Assembly: GCA_963738345.1 (NCBI GenBank)
Contig: CAVTWI010000002.1
Coordinates: 5,208,001 to 5,272,000 of the forward strand
Reading direction: 5' to 3'
Length of the DNA stretch: 64,000 nt
From: Bog-159 sp963738345
GTDB lineage: Bacteria > Acidobacteriota > Terriglobia > Bryobacterales > Bryobacteraceae
In this document: positions 35,340 through 44,371 of the stretch, piece by piece
How positions within the stretch are numbered: the stretch's first letter is position 1
Layout of the letters: each line of letters starts with the position of its first letter
Made by a program: the position numbers and the translations under genes
Notes under the pieces: model-generated
Told to the model about the DNA's origin: nothing
What the model saw: the letters and a program-made list of their open reading frames with translations, nothing else
Database searches by the model: none

Positions 35340-38300
35340 TCGGTGGGTTCCTGAAGGTCGAAAAGACTGGGGGCTGCGGTTGCCGCGGGTTTGGTGGACT
35401 TCCGGGCGCGCTTCGCCGACTTCTTGGGGGCGGGATGGGCAGGAGCCGATTGCGCTTCTTCCTCGGCGCGGGAGCGATTCAGTTCAAGCAACCGGGCGAG
35501 GACCTCGTCGCGGTCTTCATCGACCCAGCGGTAGCGCCATGGTTTCCTTCGGTCACGACCGCTGGAGTTGTTTTCGTCTTCCCCTTCTTCGTAGTCGAGG
35601 ATGAAATCGAGTCGCGGTTGAAGGTCGGTCCAACCGTAGGCGTCCAAAATGAAGCGATCCACCTTGGCGTGCAGTTCTCGGAGCTCCAATATTTCTGGAT
35701 CGGTTTCCAACCCGTTGTGAAAGCGATTGTAAGTATCGGTAAGGCCCTGGCCCTTCCGGACCATCAGATCGGCGCGATACCTGTAATATTCCTCGCCGAT
35801 ATGTTCGATGGTCTGGTTTGACCCCCAGTTCGGCGGGAACGGGAAACTCTCGAAGCAATCTGTCGGCGTATATCGAAGGCGATCTTCCATCGATGAGCCG
35901 AAGAATCGTGCCCATATCTCGTGAATTCGACTCTGCAGAATCGCAAAAGCCCCGTAGCTGTCCCAAGCGAAAACATTAACGGAATGCGAATAGACCCAGT
36001 TCGAGGGAAGTACCGCGAGACACCAGTGAGACGTTACGAGCGAGTTGACAATTACGTTCGCGAGCCCGCCGATAGCTTTGGCCAGTGCCGGCCGTGGTCG
36101 ACCAAATTGCCAGTACCGATGGTGATGGGCCTCCGTTCCGGACGCGTCCCATTCTGGCTTAACCTTGCGAGAGAGGACTTCCAATAAGTCTGGCCACTGC
36201 TGCGCTTCATCGAGGGACATCGAATCAAAGTAGACAACCCATCTGTGAAATTGATGTCGAGGCTCGTTGTTGAGCTCTTCTCCCCCGATATAGGGCCAGA
36301 TCCGTTCCCCGTTTCTCTCGCACCGCTTCAGAAGAGATTCGCGCTCGCTCAGGGGAGACGCTTTGTCATCCTTGTCGTCAAAAAGAAAACCTTGCGACTT
36401 GAGTTCATATCCTTTGAAGCTTCTGCCTCCGTTCTCGGCCAATTTGAAGGGATCAGAGCTGCCCCCTTTATCGAACAGAAATGCAGTGATTTGAGGTACA
36501 CACCGGCCGTCTAGAGTGCACTGTATCTGGGCCGGTTCGTCACCTTTTTGAATGTGAACAACGCTGACGACGACTTGAGCGGTTCCAGGCCACTTCAGCC
36601 TTCGCGTGGCAGAGTATATCCTCCCACCGTCGTTAACGATATATCGAAGTGAGCCAGCACGCGTATCACCCTTCGCGATCGTCTTGGTAGCGATCAGCCC
36701 CATTGCCGAGCCAGAATGCAAACAATCGAACGCTCGCCGAAAGAAGTAGCCAACGAGGTCCATCCTATTACCGGTGCCTGCGTAGTAGGTTTTCAAGAAA
36801 TCCAGGTACAGATCACCAAGTGGGCCGGAAATCATGATTCCACCCAAGAATGGTGGGTTACCTACCATCGCATCAAACCCACCGCTCCGTCTCCCGTTCT
36901 TGTCCAACCGAAACACTTCTGGGAACTCCAGTTCCCAGTGGAGGGGCGTGACACCCTTCGTGCCGGTTTTCATGATGCGAACAGCACCTTGCAACTCATC
37001 ATCGAGTTCCAGATCCGTGACTCGTTCCCGTGCGCGGCGAAACTTCTCGGCCAGATCTTTGCGCCGGGTCTCGCGATCTTTGGGCTTATCCGCCGCGAAG
37101 AACGCGGCAACAGTGAGATCGCCAGCGAGGCGCAGATCGATCATCTGCTCCTCCGTCACCGCGAGCTTCTGTGCGAGCGTTTCGTACGGCGTTTCATCGG
37201 CGGCATCGAGAATCTGAGCGCGCGCGTTCAGAATGTGGCGCAGTCGCGAAGGCATGTCGCGAAGCAGCGCGCCTTCTTCTTTCGGCTGCCAGTGGAATGC
37301 CTCGACTTGATGGGCGGTGAGTCCGACGAGCGAATCGCCGCAACGTAGCGTGTGGTCCACAAACGTGAACGGGTGATCTTTGGCGAAGGTCGCGAGCCAG
37401 AGTGACAGCTTGGCCAGGTTGACGGCGAAGGGGTTCTTGTCCACGCCGTAAAGACATCGCTGCGCCACGATGCGGCGTGCGTGCAGCAGCGGGTCCTGGT
37501 CCGCTGGGATCGGCGGCAACTGGTTGTGCGCGATCCACGCCTTTTCGAGTTTCTCGCCAAGATAGCGGCAGGCCTCCACGAGAAACGCACCGGAACCCAT
37601 GGCGGGATCGCAGACCTTCAGTCCCAGGATCTGTTCCGGCGTCGGGTTGTCTCCCAGTTGCGCCAGCACCGGATCGAGCGTGGTCTTGACGATTGGCTGT
37701 GTGAGCGAACGCGGCGTGTAGTGCGAACCGGAACGGCGGCGCTCCTCAGTGGGCTGGAGATAGATGCCGCCGGTGGGAATCGTTACCGGGTTGGAGTTCT
37801 GGTCGAGATAGAGCTTCGAGATGCGGCGCCGGAGCGCAGCGAGCAGTTCATCCACAGAGGCCGCGGCCTTCAGTTGTTCGATGGCTTTGCCGGTGACTTC
37901 GCAGTCGGCATTTTCCTTCAGCCATTTTGGGCGGTCGCCGGGCTTCTTCGTAAGCAGGTCTTCAAGGTCGATGACCAGATGGTCTGCGCCGAGGCCGATG
38001 GAGATGCCGTGAGCGGTTTCGACAGTGAAGCCCATCATGGCTTCGTAGACGGAACCGATCTGTTCCACATCGAGGGCGCGGTAGGAGATGCGCTCACCAT
38101 CAAGGTAGAGCAGGTCCTGGAGAATGCGGAAGAGGATGCCGTCGGAAACCAGTGGCGGTTCGATCAGGGCCGTTGCGTCGCGCTTCGATTCCCAGGCGCG
38201 GCCTTCGAGGAAGGGGTAAGCGTCCGGATCGAAGAGCCCGCCATGCCGCGGTGGCAGGCGCCACTTACCGTGGCCGCCGCCATCGTAAAGCAGCCGGGTC

Positions 38301-39313
38301 AGGGTGATAATCTGCGCCCATGCTCCGTAGCGACTGTCCATCGTGTCCGGATACTGGCCCTCGTCCGCACGGAGGCGTTCATACAAACCGGAAATGGAAT
38401 AATTCTGCAGCCAGGTTTCGTCGGAGCCCATCAGGCTGCGGTCTTCGGCGTAGAGCACGAAGACCATGCGCATCAGCGTGGTGAGCATGCCGCCATAAAT
38501 ATGGTTGGGGTCATGCTCGAGGGCATCGGCGAGAATCTTGCCGTGTGCCGAACGGTCGGCTTCCTGAAAGCCGCGGACCAGTTCGTTCAGCGCGCGCAGC
38601 ACCTGGCCGGCAAGCCGGATGGAGACTTCGTTCTGGTAGCGGCGCGAGGCTTCCAAGATGGCCGGGAGCCGCTGGTTTTCCGGGCCGATGAAAAGGCGGT
38701 CGCTGTGGAGAAGGAGATGCAGCGCGGCCAGCATGGGCCAGTTCGCCGCCATCGTCATCTGGTGGACGGGGAAGGTGACGTGGCCGGACGATTCGCCCTT
38801 CGGCGCGTAGACGAGGCGGATACGCTCGGGGGAGATGAGAAGGCCGATGGCCACACCGGTTTCGCGCAGGAGCCGTTCGAAGCGGGACTGCGGCGAGGCG
38901 TGCCAGCGGTGTTCTTCCGATGCCGTGCCGGGTTTGTCGAAGTCCGTACCCCAGGGAAGTTCTTCCACCAGGATCAGATGCTCGGGTTGGCCTTTACCTC
39001 CGCGCACGACCCAGGTGGGCCGCAGCGTTTCGCCATACTCGGGCAGGCGGGCGGAAAGGTCGTCGGGTGGAGTGGCCAGGTCGGATTCGCGCCAGTCCCA
39101 GAATTCACGGGTGAAGGCCGGGAAGTTCTTCAGGCGCAGGTTGCTGTCGAAGTCCGGGACGGCGTGACGGCGCAGGATTTCCTGCTGGGCACCCACGTTG
39201 CGGCTGAGGACTGCCTGGGCGTTCTTCAGGGCGGCCGGGGAAACGACAAGACCCTCCGGCTGGACGAACCCGATCCAGAGTTGGTGGTCTTTGATGATGG
39301 GGTCGGTTGCCAT
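35336..39313 (-). CDS. drmMI: DISARM class 1 adenine methyltransferase DrmMI
   Basis: A 1325-residue N6-adenine methyltransferase of the Eco57I-like type. The SAM motif is VCDPAMGSGAFLVEACR (568-583) and the catalytic motif is NPPF (819-822) in DAMVGNPPFLGG. A long helical N-terminal region (1-520) and a C-terminal target-recognition-like region (about 900-1250) flank the core, and a Lys/Ala tail ends the protein. In class 1 DISARM this enzyme marks host DNA as self. It starts 6 bases after the drmD stop and overlaps drmA. All methyltransferase motifs look intact. Confidence 0.92.
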   Translation of the reverse strand: MATDPIIKDHQLWIGFVQPEGLVVSPAALKNAQAVLSRNVGAQQEILRRHAVPDFDSNLRLKNFPAFTREFWDWRESDLATPPDDLSARLPEYGETLRPTWVVRGGKGQPEHLILVEELPWGTDFDKPGTASEEHRWHASPQSRFERLLRETGVAIGLLISPERIRLVYAPKGESSGHVTFPVHQMTMAANWPMLAALHLLLHSDRLFIGPENQRLPAILEASRRYQNEVSIRLAGQVLRALNELVRGFQEADRSAHGKILADALEHDPNHIYGGMLTTLMRMVFVLYAEDRSLMGSDETWLQNYSISGLYERLRADEGQYPDTMDSRYGAWAQIITLTRLLYDGGGHGKWRLPPRHGGLFDPDAYPFLEGRAWESKRDATALIEPPLVSDGILFRILQDLLYLDGERISYRALDVEQIGSVYEAMMGFTVETAHGISIGLGADHLVIDLEDLLTKKPGDRPKWLKENADCEVTGKAIEQLKAAASVDELLAALRRRISKLYLDQNSNPVTIPTGGIYLQPTEERRRSGSHYTPRSLTQPIVKTTLDPVLAQLGDNPTPEQILGLKVCDPAMGSGAFLVEACRYLGEKLEKAWIAHNQLPPIPADQDPLLHARRIVAQRCLYGVDKNPFAVNLAKLSLWLATFAKDHPFTFVDHTLRCGDSLVGLTAHQVEAFHWQPKEEGALLRDMPSRLRHILNARAQILDAADETPYETLAQKLAVTEEQMIDLRLAGDLTVAAFFAADKPKDRETRRKDLAEKFRRARERVTDLELDDELQGAVRIMKTGTKGVTPLHWELEFPEVFRLDKNGRRSGGFDAMVGNPPFLGGIMISGPLGDLYLDFLKTYYAGTGNRMDLVGYFFRRAFDCLHSGSAMGLIATKTIAKGDTRAGSLRYIVNDGGRIYSATRRLKWPGTAQVVVSVVHIQKGDEPAQIQCTLDGRCVPQITAFLFDKGGSSDPFKLAENGGRSFKGYELKSQGFLFDDKDDKASPLSERESLLKRCERNGERIWPYIGGEELNNEPRHQFHRWVVYFDSMSLDEAQQWPDLLEVLSRKVKPEWDASGTEAHHHRYWQFGRPRPALAKAIGGLANVIVNSLVTSHWCLAVLPSNWVYSHSVNVFAWDSYGAFAILQSRIHEIWARFFGSSMEDRLRYTPTDCFESFPFPPNWGSNQTIEHIGEEYYRYRADLMVRKGQGLTDTYNRFHNGLETDPEILELRELHAKVDRFILDAYGWTDLQPRLDFILDYEEGEDENNSSGRDRRKPWRYRWVDEDRDEVLARLLELNRSRAEEEAQSAPAHPAPKKSAKRARKSTKPAATAAPSLFDLQEPTE

Positions 39314-39319
39314 GGTGGG

Positions 39320-42300
39320 TTATCCGGAGATCGGCCAGAGATAGACGACGCCAATCGGCTCGACGCGATGCGCCTGGACTTCGTAGGATTTCAGGATTCG
39401 CGCAGGTTCCTCGTCCACTTCGCGGCCGATTGCCGTGAGCCGCTTGTCCCAGTCTTTGCGCTCTTCCTCCATTTGTTGCAGCTCCATTTTGTCGAAGCCG
39501 AGCGTCATCTGGGCTTCGTTCCGCTTTACCTCCTCTTTTCTGGCAAGAATGCGCTTACGCTGGTCTTCGATGATGCGACGCATGGCCTCGGCCTCCTGGC
39601 GGCCGCGGGTGCCGAGGACAGCTTTGGCGCTCGCGGTGACGGTGGCGGCGCGGGCCTGCAGGTGCGGAAGCAGGTCGGCCACGTCGAGCGGCGCGGCGGA
39701 TTGCAGTTTGCGTTCGACGGCCTCATCCACACGCCGGTCGCGGGCGGATTCGAAGGATTTCTCCAGCGCGGCGAGCGTCAGCTTCTCGGTGTCGCCGGCA
39801 TAAGGGACGAGGGGGCCCTTGCGGGCAATGGGATCGATCCAGCGGGCGGCAACGGCGATGATCTCATCGTGCAGGCGGGATGCGCCGGGACCATAAAGGG
39901 AAATGCGGCCGAGGAGAACCACGCGACGGATGGCGTCGTCGGTCTGGCCGACACAGGCGCGGGCGAGATCGTTGTGGACGAAACCCTGCGCGCGCAGGCG
40001 GCCGAGCAGGCGCTGCACGACGCGGTGTTCCAGGTGCATATGCACCACGCCCTCATCGATGTGGGTGGGGGATTGGAAGACGATCGGGCGGATAGGGCTC
40101 GATGCGCGCCATTCATAGAAATCCTGATCCTTTGGCTTCGGTGCGCGCAGAGCGTCCATCGCGCGGAACCAGGCGCGTCCGCGAATCTCCGGGAATCGCC
40201 AGCGATCGGGTCCGCCGGCCAGCGGTGGGCAGTTATTCAGTTCCAGTGCGGTGGAGATGGCGTTGATGAAATCCGGTGGGTTGAGGCCGACGTAGTCCTT
40301 GGAATCTTGCAGGTAATCGTCGAGAGATTTCAGTTCCTCGACGAGTTGTACCTTGCGTTTGCGGACGGATTCGAGTTCCTCGTCAATGGCTTTGCGGCCA
40401 GAGGCGCCAGCATCCAGCATTTCGAGGCTGGTTGCCATCGACGGCTTGAGACCCTCCGCAAGCATGTCTTCAATCCGCCGTTCGAGCACGGGCGACAGAC
40501 TGCCGAGTTCTCTGCGGATGGTTTCGGTCTTGCGAACCAGGGTTCTGATGACGTGGTCTTCGGGACGCTGCGTGAAGACGAAGTAGTGGCACCGCACGAC
40601 GTCTTCCCGCTGGAGCTTGCGGTCAATGCGCCCGTTTCGCTGCTCCATGCGGGAGGGATTCCAGGGGACGTCGAAATGGAAGAGATCGGCGCAGTAGTTC
40701 TGGAAGTTAACGCCTTCGCGGGCGGCGTCGGTGGCGATCAGAATGCGCAACGGGTGGATCTCGGGCGAGGCGTTGAAAGCTTTCTTGATTTCGTCGAGGC
40801 GGCCGCCGCCGGGACCACCCTGATAGGTGGCGATGCGTTCTTCCGCGAGGTCGGTGTTGGCGAAGGCGGTTTCGAACTGCTGCCGGAGGTAAGTCTTGGT
40901 TTCCGTGAACTCGGTGAAGATCAGTACGCGACGGCTGTTCCAGGTGCCGTCGGGATTGAAGAGGTTCTTACGAATCCAGGGAATTAAGCCGTATTTGGCA
41001 TCGGTAAGGCGGGGGTCCGCGAGGCGGCGCGCCTGGCTGGCGATCTCGGCCATGCGATCGAGAACGGCGATTTCTTCCTGGGAGATCTGCTGCGAACCTT
41101 TGGAGCGCTCCGTTGCGCTGGCGACGGCTTGTTCGATGCCTTCGGTGACTTCTTCTTCGGGGCGATCCGCGCGGTCGTCGTCGGCGTCTGGCGCATTGAG
41201 TTCGCTGAGAAGATCCGCCGATACCTCGGGCTCACTTTCGGTCGCTGCCGCAAGCTTCTCCATGCTCTTGCGGTGAACCCGCAGAGTGGAGTTGAAGGCC
41301 TCGATAGACGAAAAGAGGCGCTTCTGCAGAGTGGTGATCACTAGGTTGGCGGCGGTCTGCTGCGAGCGGCGACAACCTTCGAGGCGCTTCTCCCGCAGTG
41401 CGCGGTACTGGGTCAGCAGCCGCATCAGGGCGAGGTCCGGCGCGTCTTCGGGCAACCCGGAAATATCGTGCTGGACCACCTCGCGCTTCGGCAGCTTCAG
41501 CCCAGGAACGGCTTCGCGAAGTTCGTCTTTGAGGCGGCGAACCATCACCTGGTCGAGTAAGCGCGGGTCTTTGATCTGCTCGCCGCGGATGAAGCGCTGA
41601 GGATCGAGCATGGCAAGAAGCGCGGAGAAGCTGTTCGAGTGACCGTTGTGCGGAGTGGCTGACAGGAAAAGGCGGTGTTCGAATAGCGGCGTAAGTTCGC
41701 GCATGCCGCGGGTGAACTGGGAATCGATCGCGTAAGAGGACGATGTCGCCGGCGCGGCGTGGTGCGCTTCGTCGAGCACGAGCATGGAGCCGGAGCGGTG
41801 CTGATTGAGCCAGTCGCGCAGGGGCGAGGCGTATTGCTCGTCGCGCAGAAGGGAGTGGGAGACGATGAAATGCGAATGCGTGGTCCAAGGGTTGATCGCG
41901 TAGCCCCGTTCGCGGCGGCAGTTGAAAAGATACTCCCGGTTGAAAATCACGAAGCTCAACCCGAAGCGCGCCTCCATTTCGCCTTGCCACTGGGTGACCA
42001 GCGAGGCTGGGCATGCGATGACGATGCGTTTCACTTTCTGGCGCATGATCATTTCGCGGAGGATCAGGCCCGCCTCAATCGTTTTGCCGAGCCCAACGTC
42101 GTCTGCGATAAAGAGGTTGACGCGCGGCATCTGGAGTGCCTTCTTCAGCGGCTCCAACTGGTATGACATGATCTGGATGCCGGCGCGGTGGGGCGACTGG
42201 AACAGCCGCGGGTTCGTGGAGGTTACGAGATTCCAGCGAAGGGCATGGAGGTAAGCGGAAAAGACATGCGGCGCGTCGAATCCCTTGCTGGCCAGGTGCT

Positions 42301-42496
42301 TCCAGTTAGATTCCGGCAAGACCTGGGCGTCAGGCTCCCGCTCCCAGAGTACCGAGAGATGCTCACCCTGGGAATCATCCTCCAGGCAGGAAAGTTCAAC
42401 GAGTGTCTGCTCCCAAGAGGGTTCATGAGCCGGTTCGACAGCCTCCACCAAATAGCGGCGACTGCGAACCTTTACGACTTGGCCTGTCGATGGCAC
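39320..42496 (-). CDS. drmD: DISARM class 1 SNF2-like helicase DrmD
   Basis: A 1058-residue SNF2/RapA-like ATPase that defines class 1 DISARM. Walker A is DDVGLGKT at about 132-139 and the Walker B box is VLDEAHHAAP at about 240-249. The second lobe has LIATDAAREGVNFQNYCADL and NGRIDRKLQREDVVRCHYFV. The C-terminal 250 residues are long helices, possibly coiled coil (RIIEDQRKRILARKEEVKRN). GTG at 42496 is chosen because AAGG lies 7-8 bases upstream; a TTG one codon earlier is possible. It is the first gene of the five-gene operon. Confidence 0.92.
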   Translation of the reverse strand: MPSTGQVVKVRSRRYLVEAVEPAHEPSWEQTLVELSCLEDDSQGEHLSVLWEREPDAQVLPESNWKHLASKGFDAPHVFSAYLHALRWNLVTSTNPRLFQSPHRAGIQIMSYQLEPLKKALQMPRVNLFIADDVGLGKTIEAGLILREMIMRQKVKRIVIACPASLVTQWQGEMEARFGLSFVIFNREYLFNCRRERGYAINPWTTHSHFIVSHSLLRDEQYASPLRDWLNQHRSGSMLVLDEAHHAAPATSSSYAIDSQFTRGMRELTPLFEHRLFLSATPHNGHSNSFSALLAMLDPQRFIRGEQIKDPRLLDQVMVRRLKDELREAVPGLKLPKREVVQHDISGLPEDAPDLALMRLLTQYRALREKRLEGCRRSQQTAANLVITTLQKRLFSSIEAFNSTLRVHRKSMEKLAAATESEPEVSADLLSELNAPDADDDRADRPEEEVTEGIEQAVASATERSKGSQQISQEEIAVLDRMAEIASQARRLADPRLTDAKYGLIPWIRKNLFNPDGTWNSRRVLIFTEFTETKTYLRQQFETAFANTDLAEERIATYQGGPGGGRLDEIKKAFNASPEIHPLRILIATDAAREGVNFQNYCADLFHFDVPWNPSRMEQRNGRIDRKLQREDVVRCHYFVFTQRPEDHVIRTLVRKTETIRRELGSLSPVLERRIEDMLAEGLKPSMATSLEMLDAGASGRKAIDEELESVRKRKVQLVEELKSLDDYLQDSKDYVGLNPPDFINAISTALELNNCPPLAGGPDRWRFPEIRGRAWFRAMDALRAPKPKDQDFYEWRASSPIRPIVFQSPTHIDEGVVHMHLEHRVVQRLLGRLRAQGFVHNDLARACVGQTDDAIRRVVLLGRISLYGPGASRLHDEIIAVAARWIDPIARKGPLVPYAGDTEKLTLAALEKSFESARDRRVDEAVERKLQSAAPLDVADLLPHLQARAATVTASAKAVLGTRGRQEAEAMRRIIEDQRKRILARKEEVKRNEAQMTLGFDKMELQQMEEERKDWDKRLTAIGREVDEEPARILKSYEVQAHRVEPIGVVYLWPISG

Positions 42497-42540
42497 CAAT
42501 TCACCTTCCCGCTCGCCTTGACGCTGACGTGAACATATGG

Positions 42541-42556
42541 CCTTCTGATCATCTAT
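42541..42556 (-). promoter_or_regulatory. Possible -10 region of the DISARM operon
   Basis: On the minus strand TATAAATAG occurs about 55 bases upstream of the drmD start. No good -35 hexamer is seen 16-18 bases before it, so the call is weak. Confidence 0.25.
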
Positions 42557-42559
42557 TTA

Positions 42560-43107
42560 TAGCAGCATGCCTGACTTCGGTTGCGGGACTCGCGTTGACT
42601 ACGATGTCGCAGGTTTTCGATGGCGAGCGCCGCGCTCCGCAAACGGGATCGCGCGCCGGATCTGGTAGCACTGCAACTACAATAAGAAGTCTCCTCCGAA
42701 TTGAGCCTGTTGTTCAGGGTTATCGGTAGCGGTCGCGCGAACCGGAGCTGGCACGGCGAGGTTGGCTCAAACGGCGCGTCCCGTAGGCACCCAGCGGCAA
42801 TGTAGGTGGCGCCGGGCGGCCCCGGCGCAACGCGGGCCAGCCTGGCGCGACGCTGGCGCTTTTCGTTCTCTTCCGGCTTTCACGAGGGTGGAAACTGGTG
42901 CCTGTGGCGTGGCCCGAAACAGCCTCCTTCTCGACGCTCGCCCATGGTCGGGCTGCCAGCGCGGCCCGCGCGTAACCCGAGCCTCGCGATTTCGCCCGCG
43001 CGGCATTCGTCGGCTTTGCGGTAGGCCGCCGCGGGTTCCTCCTGGCTTCTCTTACGAGATCACTGCTTCCGGGGTCGGACGGACGGGTTGACCTACGGGC
43101 TTGCTGG
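42560..43107. other. Gene-free GC-rich interval upstream of DISARM
   Basis: No convincing gene is seen. The open frame at 42762-43091 is Arg/Pro/Gly-rich and looks accidental. A segment at 42820-42838 (CCCCGGCGCAACGCGGGCC) belongs to a set of related GC-rich segments found between other units of the island (45557, 51978, 52957, 56841). Confidence 0.5.
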
Positions 43108-43170
43108 GTAATCTCACCGTGAGCGGCAACCTCAACAAAACCGGCGGGTCGTTGGTGATCGACTATCCCA
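43108..43170 (+). pseudogene. Remnant of a surface/tail-like repeat protein
   Basis: One frame reads LLGNLTVSGNLNKTGGSLVI and then DYP. The NLTVSGNLNKTGG motif followed by a hydrophobic strand and D-P is found in long acidobacterial surface proteins with tail-fibre-like ends. It has stops close upstream and no start, so it is a fragment. It sits directly before the tRNA-like gene. Confidence 0.35.
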
Positions 43171-43235
43171 CGGGGGGGACGTGTTATCCTTATTTAGGAG
43201 AGTTATCTGCGGAGGGACGCTTGCCGGGCGTTTCT

Positions 43236-43322
43236 CCAGAGATGGCTGAGTGGCCGAAAGCAGCAGCCTGATAAGCTGCCGCACCGGCAACGGTGCCACG
43301 GGTTCGAATCCCGTTCTCTCCG
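43236..43322 (+). tRNA. Serine-type (class II) tRNA with GAT anticodon; possibly a pseudo-tRNA
   Basis: The D arm (TGGCTGAGTGGCCGAAAGC), the long variable arm (GCACC-GGCAAC-GGTGC) and the G73 discriminator are those of tRNA-Ser. The anticodon stem GCAGC/GCTGC is perfect and its loop CTGATAA puts GAT at 34-36, the isoleucine anticodon, one base from the serine anticodon GCT. The T arm ACGGG-TTCGAAT-CCCGT is perfect. The acceptor pairs only at positions 3-7 (AGAGA/TCTCT); positions 1-2 are C opposite C. CCA is not encoded. It may be inactive, or altered by an integration event. Confidence 0.6.
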
Positions 43323-43401
43323 CAAAGGGCCTTCACACCATGGATTCTTCGGGATTCATGATGTGAGGGCTCTTCGCGGTTTTGGGCGCCTTGGGGAGCG
43401 A

Positions 43402-44268
43402 ATGATGCAGCCGCTTAAGTTCGACGAAATACTGAACTCGTTAGACGAGCTGGACTCGTGGCTAATCTCTCTTGGAATCCAACCGAAAACCGACCGGTGG
43501 CATCAGGCCGCGAAAACGATGCGAGCCGCAAAGAAACAGCGAGAGAGAGCCGAACTCGGAGAGGCGCCTTCGACGATCAAGAACTACGTCCATGGCTTAT
43601 TCGAGGCGATGGAGGCGCACGAGATCTTCCGCGCATTTTCAGGGGAGACCTCCAGACCGCTAAGGGAGAAGGTGCAACGGGCTTTATCTGGCCCGATTGC
43701 GCCTCCGGATGAGCGGCCGAAGAACAGTTCGGGACGGAACACCATGTTCGAATTGTTCCTTGCGGCGGACTGGAAGAACCTCGGGTTGCCGGTCGGGCTG
43801 GGAGAGCCTGATATTCTCCTTCGCCTTGCAGGCACGCCGTTCTTGGTCGAATGCAAACGTCCGTTCCACGAAAACGGCGTATGGTCGAACATCGAGGATG
43901 CCGCCAGGCAACTAGGCAAGCAGCTTGATAAACCGGAAAACAGCCAGGCGCGCGGGATAGTCGCGATCTCTCTGAGCCGGGTCTTTACACAAAATGACCT
44001 CGTCTGCTACGCGGGCGAGGAGGAAGGCAAGCAGTTCATCCGCAAAGCATTTGATGCAATGATATCCAACCATCGTCAGGAATGGCACGTTAGACAATTT
44101 CTGCAGTTCCATCCTCGAATCGTGGCAGTGATGTTCCATCTTGCCGTGCCATGGGACGTAAATGGAGAGCGGCTGGTTTACACGACGATAGTGAACTACG
44201 TACAGGCAGGGGCGGATGTCGCTGGATGGCGATTGCTAGAGAAAGAGCTCAGCGGCTTATATCGCTGA
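43402..44268 (+). CDS. Predicted PD-(D/E)xK nuclease-like protein A
   Basis: A 288-residue protein of no family I can name. Its N-terminal 100 residues are helical and charged (AAKTMRAAKKQRERAELGEA). The centre has a PD-(D/E)xK pattern: Glu118 in NTMFELFLA, Asp137 in GLGEPDILLRLA, then FLVECKRPF with Glu150 and Lys152. The following GVWSNIEDAARQLGKQL helix also fits such nucleases. The C-terminal part is mixed. GGGGAG lies about 5 bases before the paired ATGs at 43402 and 43405. It stands between the tRNA-like gene and a second predicted nuclease, which suggests a defence role. Confidence 0.6.
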   Translation: MMQPLKFDEILNSLDELDSWLISLGIQPKTDRWHQAAKTMRAAKKQRERAELGEAPSTIKNYVHGLFEAMEAHEIFRAFSGETSRPLREKVQRALSGPIAPPDERPKNSSGRNTMFELFLAADWKNLGLPVGLGEPDILLRLAGTPFLVECKRPFHENGVWSNIEDAARQLGKQLDKPENSQARGIVAISLSRVFTQNDLVCYAGEEEGKQFIRKAFDAMISNHRQEWHVRQFLQFHPRIVAVMFHLAVPWDVNGERLVYTTIVNYVQAGADVAGWRLLEKELSGLYR

Positions 44269-44371
44269 GCTAACGTCGCCCTGTCGAGGGCCTGACTCGA
44301 TGAGATACGACGGCACCCTCCGTTCCAACCCGCGCTCAACAATACCGACACGTAACAGATGAGCGACAAAA

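Noticed and set aside
37481..40987. A 1168-codon open frame on the plus strand
   Set aside because: It lies antisense to drmMI and drmD, whose minus-strand products carry all expected motifs. The plus-strand translation has no recognisable domain and is explained by GC-rich codon bias.
42762..43091. 109-codon frame upstream of DISARM
   Set aside because: Arg/Pro/Gly-rich with no motif and no ribosome site; equal-length frames occur on the opposite strand.
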